From NCBI GenBank assembly GCA_963704405.1, contig OY969903.1, positions 2,976,001-3,040,000 of the forward strand: a stretch of DNA of 64,000 bases, read 5' to 3'. A model generated the notes under the pieces. The model saw only the letters and a program-made list of their open reading frames with translations, ran no database searches and was not told the DNA's origin. The first letter of the stretch is position 1, and each line of letters begins with the position of its first letter. This stretch comes from MFD01213-c1 sp963704405. GTDB lineage: Bacteria > Planctomycetota > Phycisphaerae > Tepidisphaerales > Tepidisphaeraceae. A program made the position numbers and the translations under genes. Shown here piece by piece: positions 22,100 through 30,802 of this stretch.

Positions 22100-23261
22100 C
22101 GATGATTTGAAGCGGCTTCGAGCCGAAGGCTACAACATTGAGATCAAAGCGGGATTCCTTCTCGTGAAGGAAGTGCCATATCTGAACTCAAAGAAAGAAG
22201 TAAAACGTGGGATTCTCGTGGACAAGCTCAAGCTTGCCGGCGACGTAGCGGAACCTCCGGAAGATCACGTCGCGCACTTCATGGGAGAATACCCTTGCCA
22301 TCAGGATGGCAAGCCAATCGAACAGATCGGCAACAGCAGCCAACAGCGCCCATTGGCCGAAGGTGTAACGATCGATCATACATTTTCCGCCAAGCCTCAG
22401 CCGGCGGGAAAATATACGGATCACCATGCAAAGGTCGCAGCCTATTGCTCGATTCTCGGCGGTCCGGCAAGAACGGTCGAACCATCAGCCACTGCCAGAA
22501 CTCATTCCCCTGTGACGCCTGAAGATGAAGACAAATCAATATTCAATTACATCGACACAGCATCCAGCCGCGCTGAAATAGGCATCGCAACTCAGAAACT
22601 CGCGCTCGAAAAAGTTGCGATTATTGGCCTTGGCGGAACGGGCTCTTATGTCTTGGATCTGGTGGCAAAGACGCCAATCCGTGAAATTCACCTCTTTGAC
22701 AACGATGTTCTCCTAACACACAACGCTTTCCGAGCGCCTGGCGCTCCGTCGCTAGAAGAACTGCGGGGCAAGCCGCGCAAAGTTAATTACTTTGCGGCGA
22801 TTTACTCTAAAATGCATCGGGGCATCATCGCTCACGCTACACATATTGATGCGGATAACATCGATCTGTTGCGAGGAATGAAGTTTGTGTTCTTGTGTTT
22901 TGATGATGGCATGGCGAAACGCTACGTCATTGATAAGTTGCACGAGTTCGATATTCCCTTCGTTGACGTTGGCATGGGAATCTACATGGGCGAGGAATCG
23001 CTCGGGGGGCATCTGAGAGTGACAACAAGCACCCCCCGAAAGCGCGACCATGTACCGGCGCGAATTCCGCTGTCCGAAGGCGCCGGAGAAAACGAGTATT
23101 CATCCAACATCCAAATTGCTGATCTGAACGCCCTGAACGCTGCATTGGCCGTCGGCCGCTGGAAGAAGCTCTTCGGCTTCTATGCCGACTACAACAATGA
23201 ACATCACGTCACATACGGCATTGAGCTTCAGTCGCTCACCAGGGCCGAGGAGCAGCCATGA
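22059..23261 (+). CDS. DUF6791 plus ThiF-type E1-like adenylyltransferase
   Basis: The N-terminal 150 residues (DLKRLRAEGYNIEIKAGFLL, VPYLNSKKEVKRGILV, HVAHFMGEYPCHQDGKPI) match DUF6791, a domain found fused to or beside E1-like enzymes and thought to be E2-like. Its Cys in EYPC is a candidate catalytic residue. From about residue 185 follows a ThiF/E1 Rossmann domain (VAIIGLGGTGSYVLDLVAK, IHLFDNDVLLTHNAFRAPGA, FLCFDDGMAKRYV) that would adenylate the ubiquitin-like protein. The ATG at 22059 overlaps the previous gene by 41 nt and adds residues atypical for the family. The family start aligns near 22089 (ATA), so the true start is unsettled. Confidence 0.85.
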   Translation: MGWCFLSQKPINHSDDLKRLRAEGYNIEIKAGFLLVKEVPYLNSKKEVKRGILVDKLKLAGDVAEPPEDHVAHFMGEYPCHQDGKPIEQIGNSSQQRPLAEGVTIDHTFSAKPQPAGKYTDHHAKVAAYCSILGGPARTVEPSATARTHSPVTPEDEDKSIFNYIDTASSRAEIGIATQKLALEKVAIIGLGGTGSYVLDLVAKTPIREIHLFDNDVLLTHNAFRAPGAPSLEELRGKPRKVNYFAAIYSKMHRGIIAHATHIDADNIDLLRGMKFVFLCFDDGMAKRYVIDKLHEFDIPFVDVGMGIYMGEESLGGHLRVTTSTPRKRDHVPARIPLSEGAGENEYSSNIQIADLNALNAALAVGRWKKLFGFYADYNNEHHVTYGIELQSLTRAEEQP

Positions 23262-23716
23262 AGCGACAGACGATACTTACGCACCGATTTGTAGAATCGG
23301 CACCGGATGTGCTTGAGGAGGGCATATTATACGTTTCGATCGAGTACACGACGGCAATACACAAATGCTGTTGCGGCTGCGGAAGAGAAGTGGTTACGCC
23401 GATAACACCCACCGACTGGAAGCTCATTTTTGATGGTAAAACTATCTCGCTTGAACCATCAATCGGTAATTGGAGCTTGCCGTGCCAGTCGCACTATTGG
23501 ATTAGGAACAATCAGGTTCGATGGGCCGGAAAGTGGACGCAAGAACGGATTCGGACTGGCAGAGCGCACGACGCCAAGGTGAAACAAACATATTTCAGCC
23601 GAGCCAGAACCCAAGATTCCGAGATCGCGGCAGGTGTGACGGCTGGGGATAATATTAGCGACAAGCCGCGTAAGGGTATCTTGGCGACGCTAAAGCACCT
23701 GTTCAAACGCAGATAA
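23258..23716 (+). CDS. DUF6527 protein, cysteine-rich partner of the ubiquitin-like system
   Basis: The 152-aa protein has KCCCGCGREVVTPITPTDWKL, ISLEPSIGNWSLPCQSHYWI and NNQVRWAG, the DUF6527 pattern of a Cys cluster plus C-x-S-H, likely binding zinc. Members of this family are encoded with multiubiquitin and ThiF proteins in prokaryotic ubiquitin-like operons. A ligase, adaptor or peptidase role has been considered, but I cannot decide from sequence. The ATG overlaps the E1-like stop as ATGA, showing tight coupling. The C-terminal 60 residues are basic and low in complexity. Confidence 0.8.
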   Translation: MKRQTILTHRFVESAPDVLEEGILYVSIEYTTAIHKCCCGCGREVVTPITPTDWKLIFDGKTISLEPSIGNWSLPCQSHYWIRNNQVRWAGKWTQERIRTGRAHDAKVKQTYFSRARTQDSEIAAGVTAGDNISDKPRKGILATLKHLFKRR

Positions 23717-23745
23717 AATGTGATCAATCAACAAGGAGCTACGCC

Positions 23746-23961
23746 ATGCCAAAGGACGCAAAGCATTGTAATGCCGGGTTAGATCAACGGTGCCGTGATC
23801 TCAACGGCGAAATTCGCCAGAAGCGCGGAGATACGTTGGTTCGGACATTGCGCGAGACATATGGATCTGATTTTGCGCCGGGGGTCCGGAGCGACACGCG
23901 CTTGGACACCCTACGCGACCGAGCGAGCGGAGAATCGTTGTCGAAGATATTGAAAAAGTAA
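23746..23961 (+). CDS. Small protein at the end of the ubiquitin-like operon
   Basis: A 71-aa charged protein (MPKDAKHCNAGLDQRCRDLN, GEIRQKRGDTLVRTLRETYG ... RLDTLRDRASGESLSKILKK) with a good ribosome site (AAGGAG). It starts 29 bp after the DUF6527 gene in the same direction. The second half resembles short proteins in which a conserved G-x-D-F precedes a Leu-rich helix, as I recall from mobile DNA. Function unknown; it may be a substrate or regulator. Confidence 0.55.
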   Translation: MPKDAKHCNAGLDQRCRDLNGEIRQKRGDTLVRTLRETYGSDFAPGVRSDTRLDTLRDRASGESLSKILKK

Positions 23962-24254
23962 TAGAACAGGACATCCCGGACAGGTTACGCGGCGCTTTGC
24001 GCCGACTGCCGCAGGTCCGTCTATCCAGGACGCAGCGAAGCTACATGCGCGAGCGATTGCGCGTGGGTCATTTACATCTTCTGCTTCGTCGCCATCGCCA
24101 TCGGTCGGGTATGCAGCGGCCGATGCCGCGAAGCGGCTACAATTGGCCGCGTCCGACCGAGGGTTGATGGCGGGCTGAATTCCTACCGCTGCTTCAGAGC
24201 CTGAGCCGGAGGTGGGTCGTGTCGCCTCTAGTGCGGCAAGTCCCTAATTTTGTT
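23962..24254. other. Intergenic, no feature recognised
   Basis: GC-rich stretch between the ubiquitin-like operon and the convergent toxin-antitoxin pair. No gene, repeat or terminator that I can support. Confidence 0.4.
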
Positions 24255-24578
24255 TTACGCGATTCCGTCCAGGCCTTTACGTTCCACTAATGAGAGCAGC
24301 TTGAGTGACGGACCCGCAGGTTTCTTTTCACCGCGTTCCCACTTGCTGACAGAATCCTTCGTGACGTTCAGATACGTCGCGAATACGGATTGGCTCACAT
24401 CCTCGCGCTCACGCAGCGCCCGGATTTCATAGGCGCTGAATTCATGGATCGGCGTCAGGCACGAAGTATCAAATCGCCGCATGGTCTGCCGGTCAATGAT
24501 GCCAACGCTGTGCAGACCGCTCGCGATCTCGTGGATCGCCGCTTTCACGTCGCTCTTGTACTTCTTAGTCTTTTTCAT
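24255..24578 (-). CDS. HigA-like XRE antitoxin
   Basis: A 107-aa protein with a C-terminal helix-turn-helix (VSQSVFATYLNVTKDSVSKW followed by ERGEKKPAG) and the phrase FSAYEIRALREREDVSQ, which is typical of the antitoxins paired with RelE/HigB-type toxins. Its start overlaps the upstream toxin gene end by 14 bp, and the toxin-first order is that of higBA. It should neutralise the toxin and bind the operon promoter. Confidence 0.85.
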   Translation of the reverse strand: MKKTKKYKSDVKAAIHEIASGLHSVGIIDRQTMRRFDTSCLTPIHEFSAYEIRALREREDVSQSVFATYLNVTKDSVSKWERGEKKPAGPSLKLLSLVERKGLDGIA

Positions 24579-24966
24579 AACACTTCACCTCCACAAATTC
24601 ATTACTCTCAAGCAGTTTTTTCACCTCTTCGTCCGAAGCAGCCAACAGGATCTGAGCCAGCTCCTTGAAATCACGTTCGTCGCTTTCGTCGATATTCGCC
24701 TGCTCGCTTTTGGCAAATCCATAGACGAAGAACGACCTCTCGCCACGGCAGAACAGAATGATTGAGCGATATCCGCCCGACTTGCCTTCATTAGGCCGGG
24801 CGATTCGCTGCTTGATCACACCACCGCCGTAATCCGCATCTACCAGCCCACGTTCAGCGTCCTTCACCGCTTTGCAAAGGCTGGCGTCGGCGATGCGTTC
24901 CTTACGGGCGAATTTTGCGAAACGTTTGCTCTTAAAAACTCGCACGCAGGGCCTTTTCGCTTCCAT
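24565..24966 (-). CDS. HigB/RelE-superfamily toxin
   Basis: The 133-aa protein contains SKRFAKFARKERI, a charged central helix, KQRIARPNEGKSGGYRSIIL followed by FCRGERSFFVYGFAKSEQAN, and a C-terminal helix. This is the RelE-like fold in which GKSGGYR and FVYGF are conserved; relatives cleave mRNA or act on ribosomes. It precedes the antitoxin gene. The pair may stabilise the element. Confidence 0.85.
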   Translation of the reverse strand: MEAKRPCVRVFKSKRFAKFARKERIADASLCKAVKDAERGLVDADYGGGVIKQRIARPNEGKSGGYRSIILFCRGERSFFVYGFAKSEQANIDESDERDFKELAQILLAASDEEVKKLLESNEFVEVKCYEKD

Positions 24967-25133
24967 TTTCTACACGTTCAATATATAGCACTAAGAGCTA
25001 CAGTTCAACACAATAAATTATCGGCTCGTTTGGCTTGCAACCACCGCCCAAAATCGGGGTTTTTCGTGCTTTATCGAGCTTAATACGCGGCGCACGACAA
25101 GCCAACGGTAATGGCCAGGAGCGTCCCATCCTT

Positions 25134-27953
25134 CTACTCAATCCGTCGTCGCGCTTTAACGAGATCTGCTAGCAGTTGCTCGAACACAGCTACATCAGCA
25201 TTCGGCTCTGCATACATCACGAAAAGCATCATAGCAGTGACTAACTGTGGAAGTTCACGGACGATCTTCTGTTTCAAGTCGTCAATGAACACTTCGATCC
25301 GCTCGTGGGCTGAAGAATCCGTCGGAGCTTCGCCCGCGATGAGTTGCTCCGCCTTGGCTTGGAGTGATGTCGAAGCAAATGACTCCGCGGTTCGGTATGC
25401 TTCAATGATGTCACCTCCATTAAGCAGTGACTGCACAACTTCGGGCAAATTGGCGGGCTTTAACGGGCGGCGTGTGCTCGTCCTTAATCCTCTTAGTTCG
25501 GGTACTGTACCGCTCAATTGTGCGCAAGTTTCAAGAATGGTTTCTGTCGAGATTTCTGCGGCTCCAAACCATTCTCTTTGATCCATCTTTTGCCATATTG
25601 CGGCGGCGGTTCGCACCTCATAGCAGGTCCGCACGACGGTTTGGCCTAACGGCGTCAAGGTCAGCGGACTGTTCATTGTCGCCAGCGGCTCGCCGAATTC
25701 AGTGCCGGCGAGCATTAACGCCTCGTAATTCGTCTGTGCATCACTGCCCAAACCACCCTTTACCGCATCGCCGAACATGCGGCCGCGGTAGTCATCCAGA
25801 ATGCCGTCGGTTCCTGGCCACCGCAGGAGGACTTTGTCGAAAGATGCGAAAAGATGGGCGGCGGCTAGAGTGCGTTCGGGCTTCGACAAGCCGTCATCCA
25901 GTGACGACCGAACGACTGACCTGTCAGGATCGAGCAAATGTTCGAGAAACACTGCGTGCGATTGGATGTTCTTCCCGTCAGAGTCCGTCATCTCGAACGG
26001 CGTATACATTTGGACAACATCGCCGACAAGGTGTCCCGATGTTCGCCCGCCGCGCCCGGCGATATTGCGCATTAACAGAGGGGACATTGCGGCTTGTGTT
26101 TCCTCTTCCCAGTCATAGTGACTTGGGGAAGCGATGACTACCGATCGGAACGGAAAATCAGAACCCTCCGCAAGCGTTGTAGTGGCATACACAATTGGCA
26201 CTGCGGCCGCTTGGAATGCATCTTCGAGAGATCGGCGGACTTCTGCCGGCAATGCTGCGTTGTGATAGGCCACGCCACGTTCCAAGCAGTAATTCAGCAG
26301 GCTGAGATACGGATACTTTGTTTCAATGAGTTTGCGAACTGTTGTTGTCTCCGCTGCGATGGAACCAACTGAACGGCGTTCCGCAGCAATGACGGCAAGT
26401 TCGCGAGTCTGTTTTCGAGATGAGCAGAAGACAACTACCGGTCCGTTCGACCGCTCGTGCCATCGTTCGGCGTACCAAGCAACTCGACCGCCCAACGGGT
26501 TTTTCAGCTGCTGAGCAATGCCGTGCTCATTTTTCGCGGTTGGCCAAGCTGGCATTTTCGGACAGAAATCCTCCAAGACTGTGATATTGGAATCTGATAC
26601 ATCCTCCAGATCGGTAACCACAAAAAGCTTGTCCTTCGGATGCCAGTAGGCCGGATACAGTGGGTTTGGCCGCCAGCTGCCAACAACCAAGCTGGACGAT
26701 GGAACTTTAAGCCACTTCGCCAAATCATTGATGTTCGATATGACCGCCGACATACCGAATACGCGAGAAGGATGACCGGTATTGGCCTGCTCCAGCAGCA
26801 CACGAGCAATCAGACACTCGTAAAAAGCACCGCGACCTGCCTGAGAGAGCATATGCAATTCGTCAAAGACGATCGTACGGACACGTTGCAGTAGTTTCGG
26901 CTCAGCGAGGAGGAGTGAGTCGAGTTTTTCAGGCGTCGCAACAAGGACTGCCTTTCCGGCTTTGAGATACTGTGAATCGACCTGATCCTCGCCGTATGCG
27001 CCAACTACCTCAATATCAGAGTCCTTCAGTCTCGTCCGCATCGTCTTTTCAACCCCGTAAGCAATTGCCTGATATGGCACGACAAAGACAGAAATGCCGG
27101 AACCTTTAGCTTCCAGCGTGAGAATGCTGACAATCTCTGCCACGAAAGTTTTTCCGCTGCTTGTCGGCGTGCAAAGTAGACCGTTCCCCACGTCGGACTT
27201 GAGCCACTGTCGGATCGCAGGTTCTTGGCTTGGCAAAAGTATCAGCCTTTGAGCGCGGGCCAGAGACCGGCGATACCATTGCGGTAGCGCAACACCCGCC
27301 ACTCGGACGACCTTCAGAAGGCTAAGTGAACCCACAAGCGGCAGTGTCTGACTTATGCGATAGCCGAGCGCCTTGTCTACAGATAATGCATGTGACGGCC
27401 GCGTGCTAATGTCGTAGAGGCGCTCCTGCCCTTCGGTGAGATCGGACATACGGGCGCACCGCCAAGGCTTTGTGACTGCATCTGGCAGCAAAGACTTTTC
27501 CGCATCGCTTAAACGCCGGACGGCGAGGACTGCATCTAAGAAGACATCACCTGGGACTGCTACGGCAGAATGGTGCCTAGAAATACTGAGCGCAATACGT
27601 GCGGCAGCAAAATTACCACTCTGCAAATAAGCGATGCTTGCTTCACGTGCCCAATGTGCCTTGAGCGTCACGTCCTGAAGTAATTCAGCAACGAAGTACA
27701 TGACTCGCGCCGCGCGTGCGATCGGTGATCGATTGTCCGTCGGCACCTTGCGTGTTGTAAGTTTAGGCAAATCGGCCCACATCGAAACGATGTTTCTCGC
27801 AGAAGCGGCAAACTGAATTAGCGTATCGCGTTTTGGCGGTTCGACGTCGTCGTACAGGAAGGATCGATAATAGCTAGCCACAAGCGATCGCTCGTGCTCA
27901 ATCAATTTGTATTGCTTCTCCTTATCGAGAATGCGTTTTAGGGATTCGCTCAT
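25134..27953 (-). CDS. SF2 DEAD-box-type helicase, HamB/AbpB-like
   Basis: The protein (about 939 aa) has LLCTPTSSGKT (Walker A, about residue 262), VVPYQAIAYGVEKTM, ATPEKLDSLLL, FDELHMLSQAGRG (DExH, about 361), GMSAVISNINDLA, and motifs of the second RecA domain (VVFCSSRKQT, YATTTLAEGSDFPFRSVVI, GRGGR). This is a Ski2-like SF2 helicase. I chose the ATG at 27953 because it overlaps the upstream stop as TGATG. With a small nuclease-like gene in front, the pair resembles Hachiman (HamA-HamB) or AbpA-AbpB antiphage modules. That assignment rests on architecture rather than close sequence recall. Confidence 0.8.
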   Translation of the reverse strand: MSESLKRILDKEKQYKLIEHERSLVASYYRSFLYDDVEPPKRDTLIQFAASARNIVSMWADLPKLTTRKVPTDNRSPIARAARVMYFVAELLQDVTLKAHWAREASIAYLQSGNFAAARIALSISRHHSAVAVPGDVFLDAVLAVRRLSDAEKSLLPDAVTKPWRCARMSDLTEGQERLYDISTRPSHALSVDKALGYRISQTLPLVGSLSLLKVVRVAGVALPQWYRRSLARAQRLILLPSQEPAIRQWLKSDVGNGLLCTPTSSGKTFVAEIVSILTLEAKGSGISVFVVPYQAIAYGVEKTMRTRLKDSDIEVVGAYGEDQVDSQYLKAGKAVLVATPEKLDSLLLAEPKLLQRVRTIVFDELHMLSQAGRGAFYECLIARVLLEQANTGHPSRVFGMSAVISNINDLAKWLKVPSSSLVVGSWRPNPLYPAYWHPKDKLFVVTDLEDVSDSNITVLEDFCPKMPAWPTAKNEHGIAQQLKNPLGGRVAWYAERWHERSNGPVVVFCSSRKQTRELAVIAAERRSVGSIAAETTTVRKLIETKYPYLSLLNYCLERGVAYHNAALPAEVRRSLEDAFQAAAVPIVYATTTLAEGSDFPFRSVVIASPSHYDWEEETQAAMSPLLMRNIAGRGGRTSGHLVGDVVQMYTPFEMTDSDGKNIQSHAVFLEHLLDPDRSVVRSSLDDGLSKPERTLAAAHLFASFDKVLLRWPGTDGILDDYRGRMFGDAVKGGLGSDAQTNYEALMLAGTEFGEPLATMNSPLTLTPLGQTVVRTCYEVRTAAAIWQKMDQREWFGAAEISTETILETCAQLSGTVPELRGLRTSTRRPLKPANLPEVVQSLLNGGDIIEAYRTAESFASTSLQAKAEQLIAGEAPTDSSAHERIEVFIDDLKQKIVRELPQLVTAMMLFVMYAEPNADVAVFEQLLADLVKARRRIE

Positions 27954-28735
27954 CAACAACGCCCCTTTCCGCATGCGAATGCCTTATAGTTCTCCTCGAT
28001 TGAAGGCACACGCAAATACATTCCGTGGGCGGACGGCCAGCCATCCTCCTTTAAGTTCTCCACAATTGACTCGATCTTCTTAACGCACTTGGCGTTGTCA
28101 GCAGCGTCTCCAGAAACCCCTGTGGGAATGAGATTGACCTTTGACGAGTCTTTCGGGCAGGTTCCCAGGCAATCGTTGACGCGTGGAATCAGTTTCTTCT
28201 TCTTTGCATGCTGAAGGTCCCATTTCAAATGTTCGGCAGTCGAGGCCAGTCGCGACGTTGCGTACAGTCCTGCGAAGTCGCCCTCACAGGCACCAAAATA
28301 TTGGGGATTGTCGCGCGTGGCCTTCACCTCCTGCATGTGCAGTCGATCCTTCGTGCTGTCTTTTTTAGGCCGGAAAATGCTGATATCGACAAGCGGAAAA
28401 TTCGCCGATCCGAGCGGGTCCGGTGCACGAAAGCAATGGATGAATGGATGGCTGAATGCATCGTGTACACATCGAATGACGTAGACAGCAAACTCGGAGA
28501 TCGATCCCAGCAGGCCATCACCAATGAGAGCGCCGCTGCCGGACTTGATGGTCGCCTTAACCTCAGCAGTGGTGCGGTATTTGTAGCCCGCCAGAAGATG
28601 TTCACTAAGCATCGCAATGAAATCGTCGGAGTTGGTGATATCCACCAAGACCGCCGCAGAACTGGCTTTTGAATCCCATTTGTAGCAGTTCGCCAATTTT
28701 AGATCCGTCCTTCCCCATGAGACGGCAGTCTTCAC
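27953..28735 (-). CDS. HamA/DUF1837-like predicted nuclease
   Basis: The 260-aa protein has SGSGALIGDGLLGSISEFAV, then PLVDISIF (about residue 114), DRLHMQEVKATRDN (about 135) and a helical C-terminus. The D...E-x-K order fits a PD-(D/E)xK-type nuclease core as proposed for DUF1837 effectors. It is translated just before the helicase gene with a TGATG overlap, so the two proteins are made together. In Hachiman, HamA cuts DNA and is held in check by HamB. Here I infer the same arrangement; an unrelated nuclease family is possible. Confidence 0.55.
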   Translation of the reverse strand: MKTAVSWGRTDLKLANCYKWDSKASSAAVLVDITNSDDFIAMLSEHLLAGYKYRTTAEVKATIKSGSGALIGDGLLGSISEFAVYVIRCVHDAFSHPFIHCFRAPDPLGSANFPLVDISIFRPKKDSTKDRLHMQEVKATRDNPQYFGACEGDFAGLYATSRLASTAEHLKWDLQHAKKKKLIPRVNDCLGTCPKDSSKVNLIPTGVSGDAADNAKCVKKIESIVENLKEDGWPSAHGMYLRVPSIEENYKAFACGKGRC

Positions 28736-29016
28736 CAGCCGATCGCAATTTGCAACGAGCTTTCACTTGATCGCACAATTGTAACTACACTAATGCCGTC
28801 TCTCGTCCAAGTGTACTCGATCGACACCTCTGGCGCGGCGCGTCCCGTCTACAAAATCGAGGGACAATACGGCGGAGCGACGCTATCAGAAGATGGTCGA
28901 AAACTGGCTGTGCATGGCCCGCACGGCTCCGCAAGAGACAACGCCTTCTGCTTTTTCGCCAACCAATGGAACTCATCCCGTTTGACTCCGAGTCGTCAAC
29001 CGGCGCACAATGTGAA

Positions 29017-29061
29017 AATATAACGAAAACAACTTGCGTCAGATTTCATTTTCGTTATATT
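29017..29061. promoter_or_regulatory. 13-bp inverted repeat, operator of the GHKL operon
   Basis: AATATAACGAAAA (29017-29029) and TTTTCGTTATATT (29049-29061) are perfect inverted copies separated by 19 bp, ending 6 bp before the ATG at 29068. The position suggests a repressor site or two promoter-proximal half-sites controlling the following three-gene operon. Confidence 0.65.
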
Positions 29062-29067
29062 ACGGTA

Positions 29068-29682
29068 ATGGACAGTGTGAAGCGCGCTATCGAAGCTCTC
29101 CGACAGGCCGAAGCCAGCCTGCGGGAAATTGTAACCAAAGCGGCCACGACGGGCGACTACGGGAGCGTTGTTAAGATCGCATCGTGGGCAAGTGCGATGA
29201 GCGCGCTGCTGAAGGAGGCAGGTGTAGGTAATGGCGCCCAATCGCCGGTACCTAACCAGAAGAAGTCTCATTTTCAGGCAGGGAATTCTCAGTCACAAGC
29301 GACACCCAGGCGAACCAAACATTCCGTCGCCGATGAGTACCCCCAATTCTTCCGAAATGAAGATCAACTCATTCGTGTCGCGTGGTCGAAAAAGGAAAAA
29401 ACGGAATACCAGCATAAGGTGCCATCGCCGGTACTCAAGTTATTGGCTAAAGCGATGGCCAAAGCCGGTACAGACGGACGCATTTTTTCCACCGACCAAT
29501 TTCTGCCGATCCATGACGCCGATGGTGAGAAGATTCCAAGCTACCAAGCATATGTCGGCATTGCATTGATGAAACACGCCGGGCTGTTAGATCAGCACGG
29601 GCGTCAGGGCTATTCCATTCCTAGACTTGAAGAGTTCCAGAATGCTGTTGAGTCGGTGTGGCAGAAAGTTCCTAAACAATAA
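29068..29682 (+). CDS. First gene of the GHKL operon, unknown function
   Basis: A 204-aa protein with an N-terminal helical part (KRAIEALRQAEASLREIVTK, SVVKIASWASAMSALLKEA), a Gln/Ser-rich linker and a C-terminal domain (YPQFFRNEDQLIRVAWSKKE ... VPSPVLKLLAKAMAKAG ... YQAYVGIALMKHAGLLDQHG followed by RQGYSIP). The last part resembles a winged helix. I chose the ATG at 29068, since the longer frame crosses the inverted repeat. Together with the GHKL genes it may bind DNA or regulate them. Not recognised as a named family. Confidence 0.6.
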   Translation: MDSVKRAIEALRQAEASLREIVTKAATTGDYGSVVKIASWASAMSALLKEAGVGNGAQSPVPNQKKSHFQAGNSQSQATPRRTKHSVADEYPQFFRNEDQLIRVAWSKKEKTEYQHKVPSPVLKLLAKAMAKAGTDGRIFSTDQFLPIHDADGEKIPSYQAYVGIALMKHAGLLDQHGRQGYSIPRLEEFQNAVESVWQKVPKQ

Positions 29683-29701
29683 TCATTTCGGAGGCCATAT
29701 C

Positions 29702-30790
29702 ATGATTGAACCGACGTTGCTCGACAAACACGTAGTGCCAGTAGATTTCATTTCGCGAGCGGTGAAGGCAACCACCACCGTCGCCATCACCAAGCTGCTC
29801 GAAGAACTGCCGATCACGCCGGAGGATGAGTACGCCTATAACGACGACAAGCCGGAGGATGGCTGGCAAGCCGGCAAGTTCCACTGGGTGCCGGTCGGCG
29901 GTGAGCGGGGAAATGCCGGACGCATCAAACAGGCCAACCAGCCGGTCAGCCCCTTGGCCGAGCGTACCGTGAACGGCATGGAAGCCATCATTGAGATGGC
30001 CCGTCAACGCGAGCTGCTGGCAACTCCAGACGCTCCCGCGCCAACCACTCCACGCGATGCCGTTGCGCGCTACTTCGATATTCCGGCGCTGGACCAGCTG
30101 CCCAAGCTCGACGGTTCGCCCGCTTCAAAGGCAATTCGCGCGAGAGCGCGCGACCTGGCTCGGCAACTCCGCATCCGTCTCCTCTTTGATAAGCCGTCCA
30201 AGGAATTCACTGTTGCGATCGAGGATGATGGAATCGGTCAGCCGCCATCGCTCATCCACAGTACACTTCTTTCGCTCGGCTCTACGACCAAAGCCGACAA
30301 GTGGTATCTCATCGGCATCTTCGGCCAGGGCGGGTCGTCTGCCTATTCGGAGTGCAAATACTCGTGGTTGATCTCCCGCCGCAGCAAAGATCTCCTTCAA
30401 GGCGCGGCCGACGGCGTCGGCTGGACGATTATCAAACAGTTCTTTCCCAAAGGGCGGCGCGACGCCTATTTCGCGTACCTGGCCTGCCACCCCGATGGAC
30501 GAGTGCCCTTCATCTCTGCTGGCGATGCCGAGACGGCGAAGATCCCTCACGGCACGCGCTTCGTCCACATTGACTATGACTTTGGCCGCGGAGGTTCCGC
30601 CATCACCCGCCAACTCTATACGTCAATGAATCACGTCCTTTACAACCCGGTGCTGCCATTTGAGCTGTATGTCGGCAACACCGTCGCCATTGTGAACGGC
30701 AACGGTTATCGACTTTCCTCACTCGGATCGCGCGACACCAACCCCGCCATACTCGACAAACTCTTTCCGCCACAGCCGGTCGGCGCTTAA
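29702..30790 (+). CDS. GHKL ATPase, MORC/MutL-like, N-terminal ATPase module
   Basis: The 362-aa protein has the GHKL (Bergerat) ATP-binding motifs: VNGMEAIIEMA with the metal-binding N (about residue 90), IEDDGIGQPP (about 174) and GIFGQGGSSA (about 203). Start ATG at 29702 with GGAGG in front. Such ATPases drive ATP-dependent clamp closure in MutL, Hsp90, gyrase and MORC proteins. Prokaryotic MORC-like GHKL genes linked to DNA methylases have been described as restriction-modification components. The protein stops after the ATPase core; the next ORF, 12 bp downstream, seems to supply the transducer part. Confidence 0.75.
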   Translation: MIEPTLLDKHVVPVDFISRAVKATTTVAITKLLEELPITPEDEYAYNDDKPEDGWQAGKFHWVPVGGERGNAGRIKQANQPVSPLAERTVNGMEAIIEMARQRELLATPDAPAPTTPRDAVARYFDIPALDQLPKLDGSPASKAIRARARDLARQLRIRLLFDKPSKEFTVAIEDDGIGQPPSLIHSTLLSLGSTTKADKWYLIGIFGQGGSSAYSECKYSWLISRRSKDLLQGAADGVGWTIIKQFFPKGRRDAYFAYLACHPDGRVPFISAGDAETAKIPHGTRFVHIDYDFGRGGSAITRQLYTSMNHVLYNPVLPFELYVGNTVAIVNGNGYRLSSLGSRDTNPAILDKLFPPQPVGA

Positions 30791-30802
30791 TAGGAATCCA
30801 AC

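Noticed and set aside
28793..29023. 76-aa plus-strand frame between the nuclease-like gene and the GHKL operon
   Set aside because: No ribosome site, no recognisable pattern, and it runs into the inverted repeat that looks like the operon's operator.
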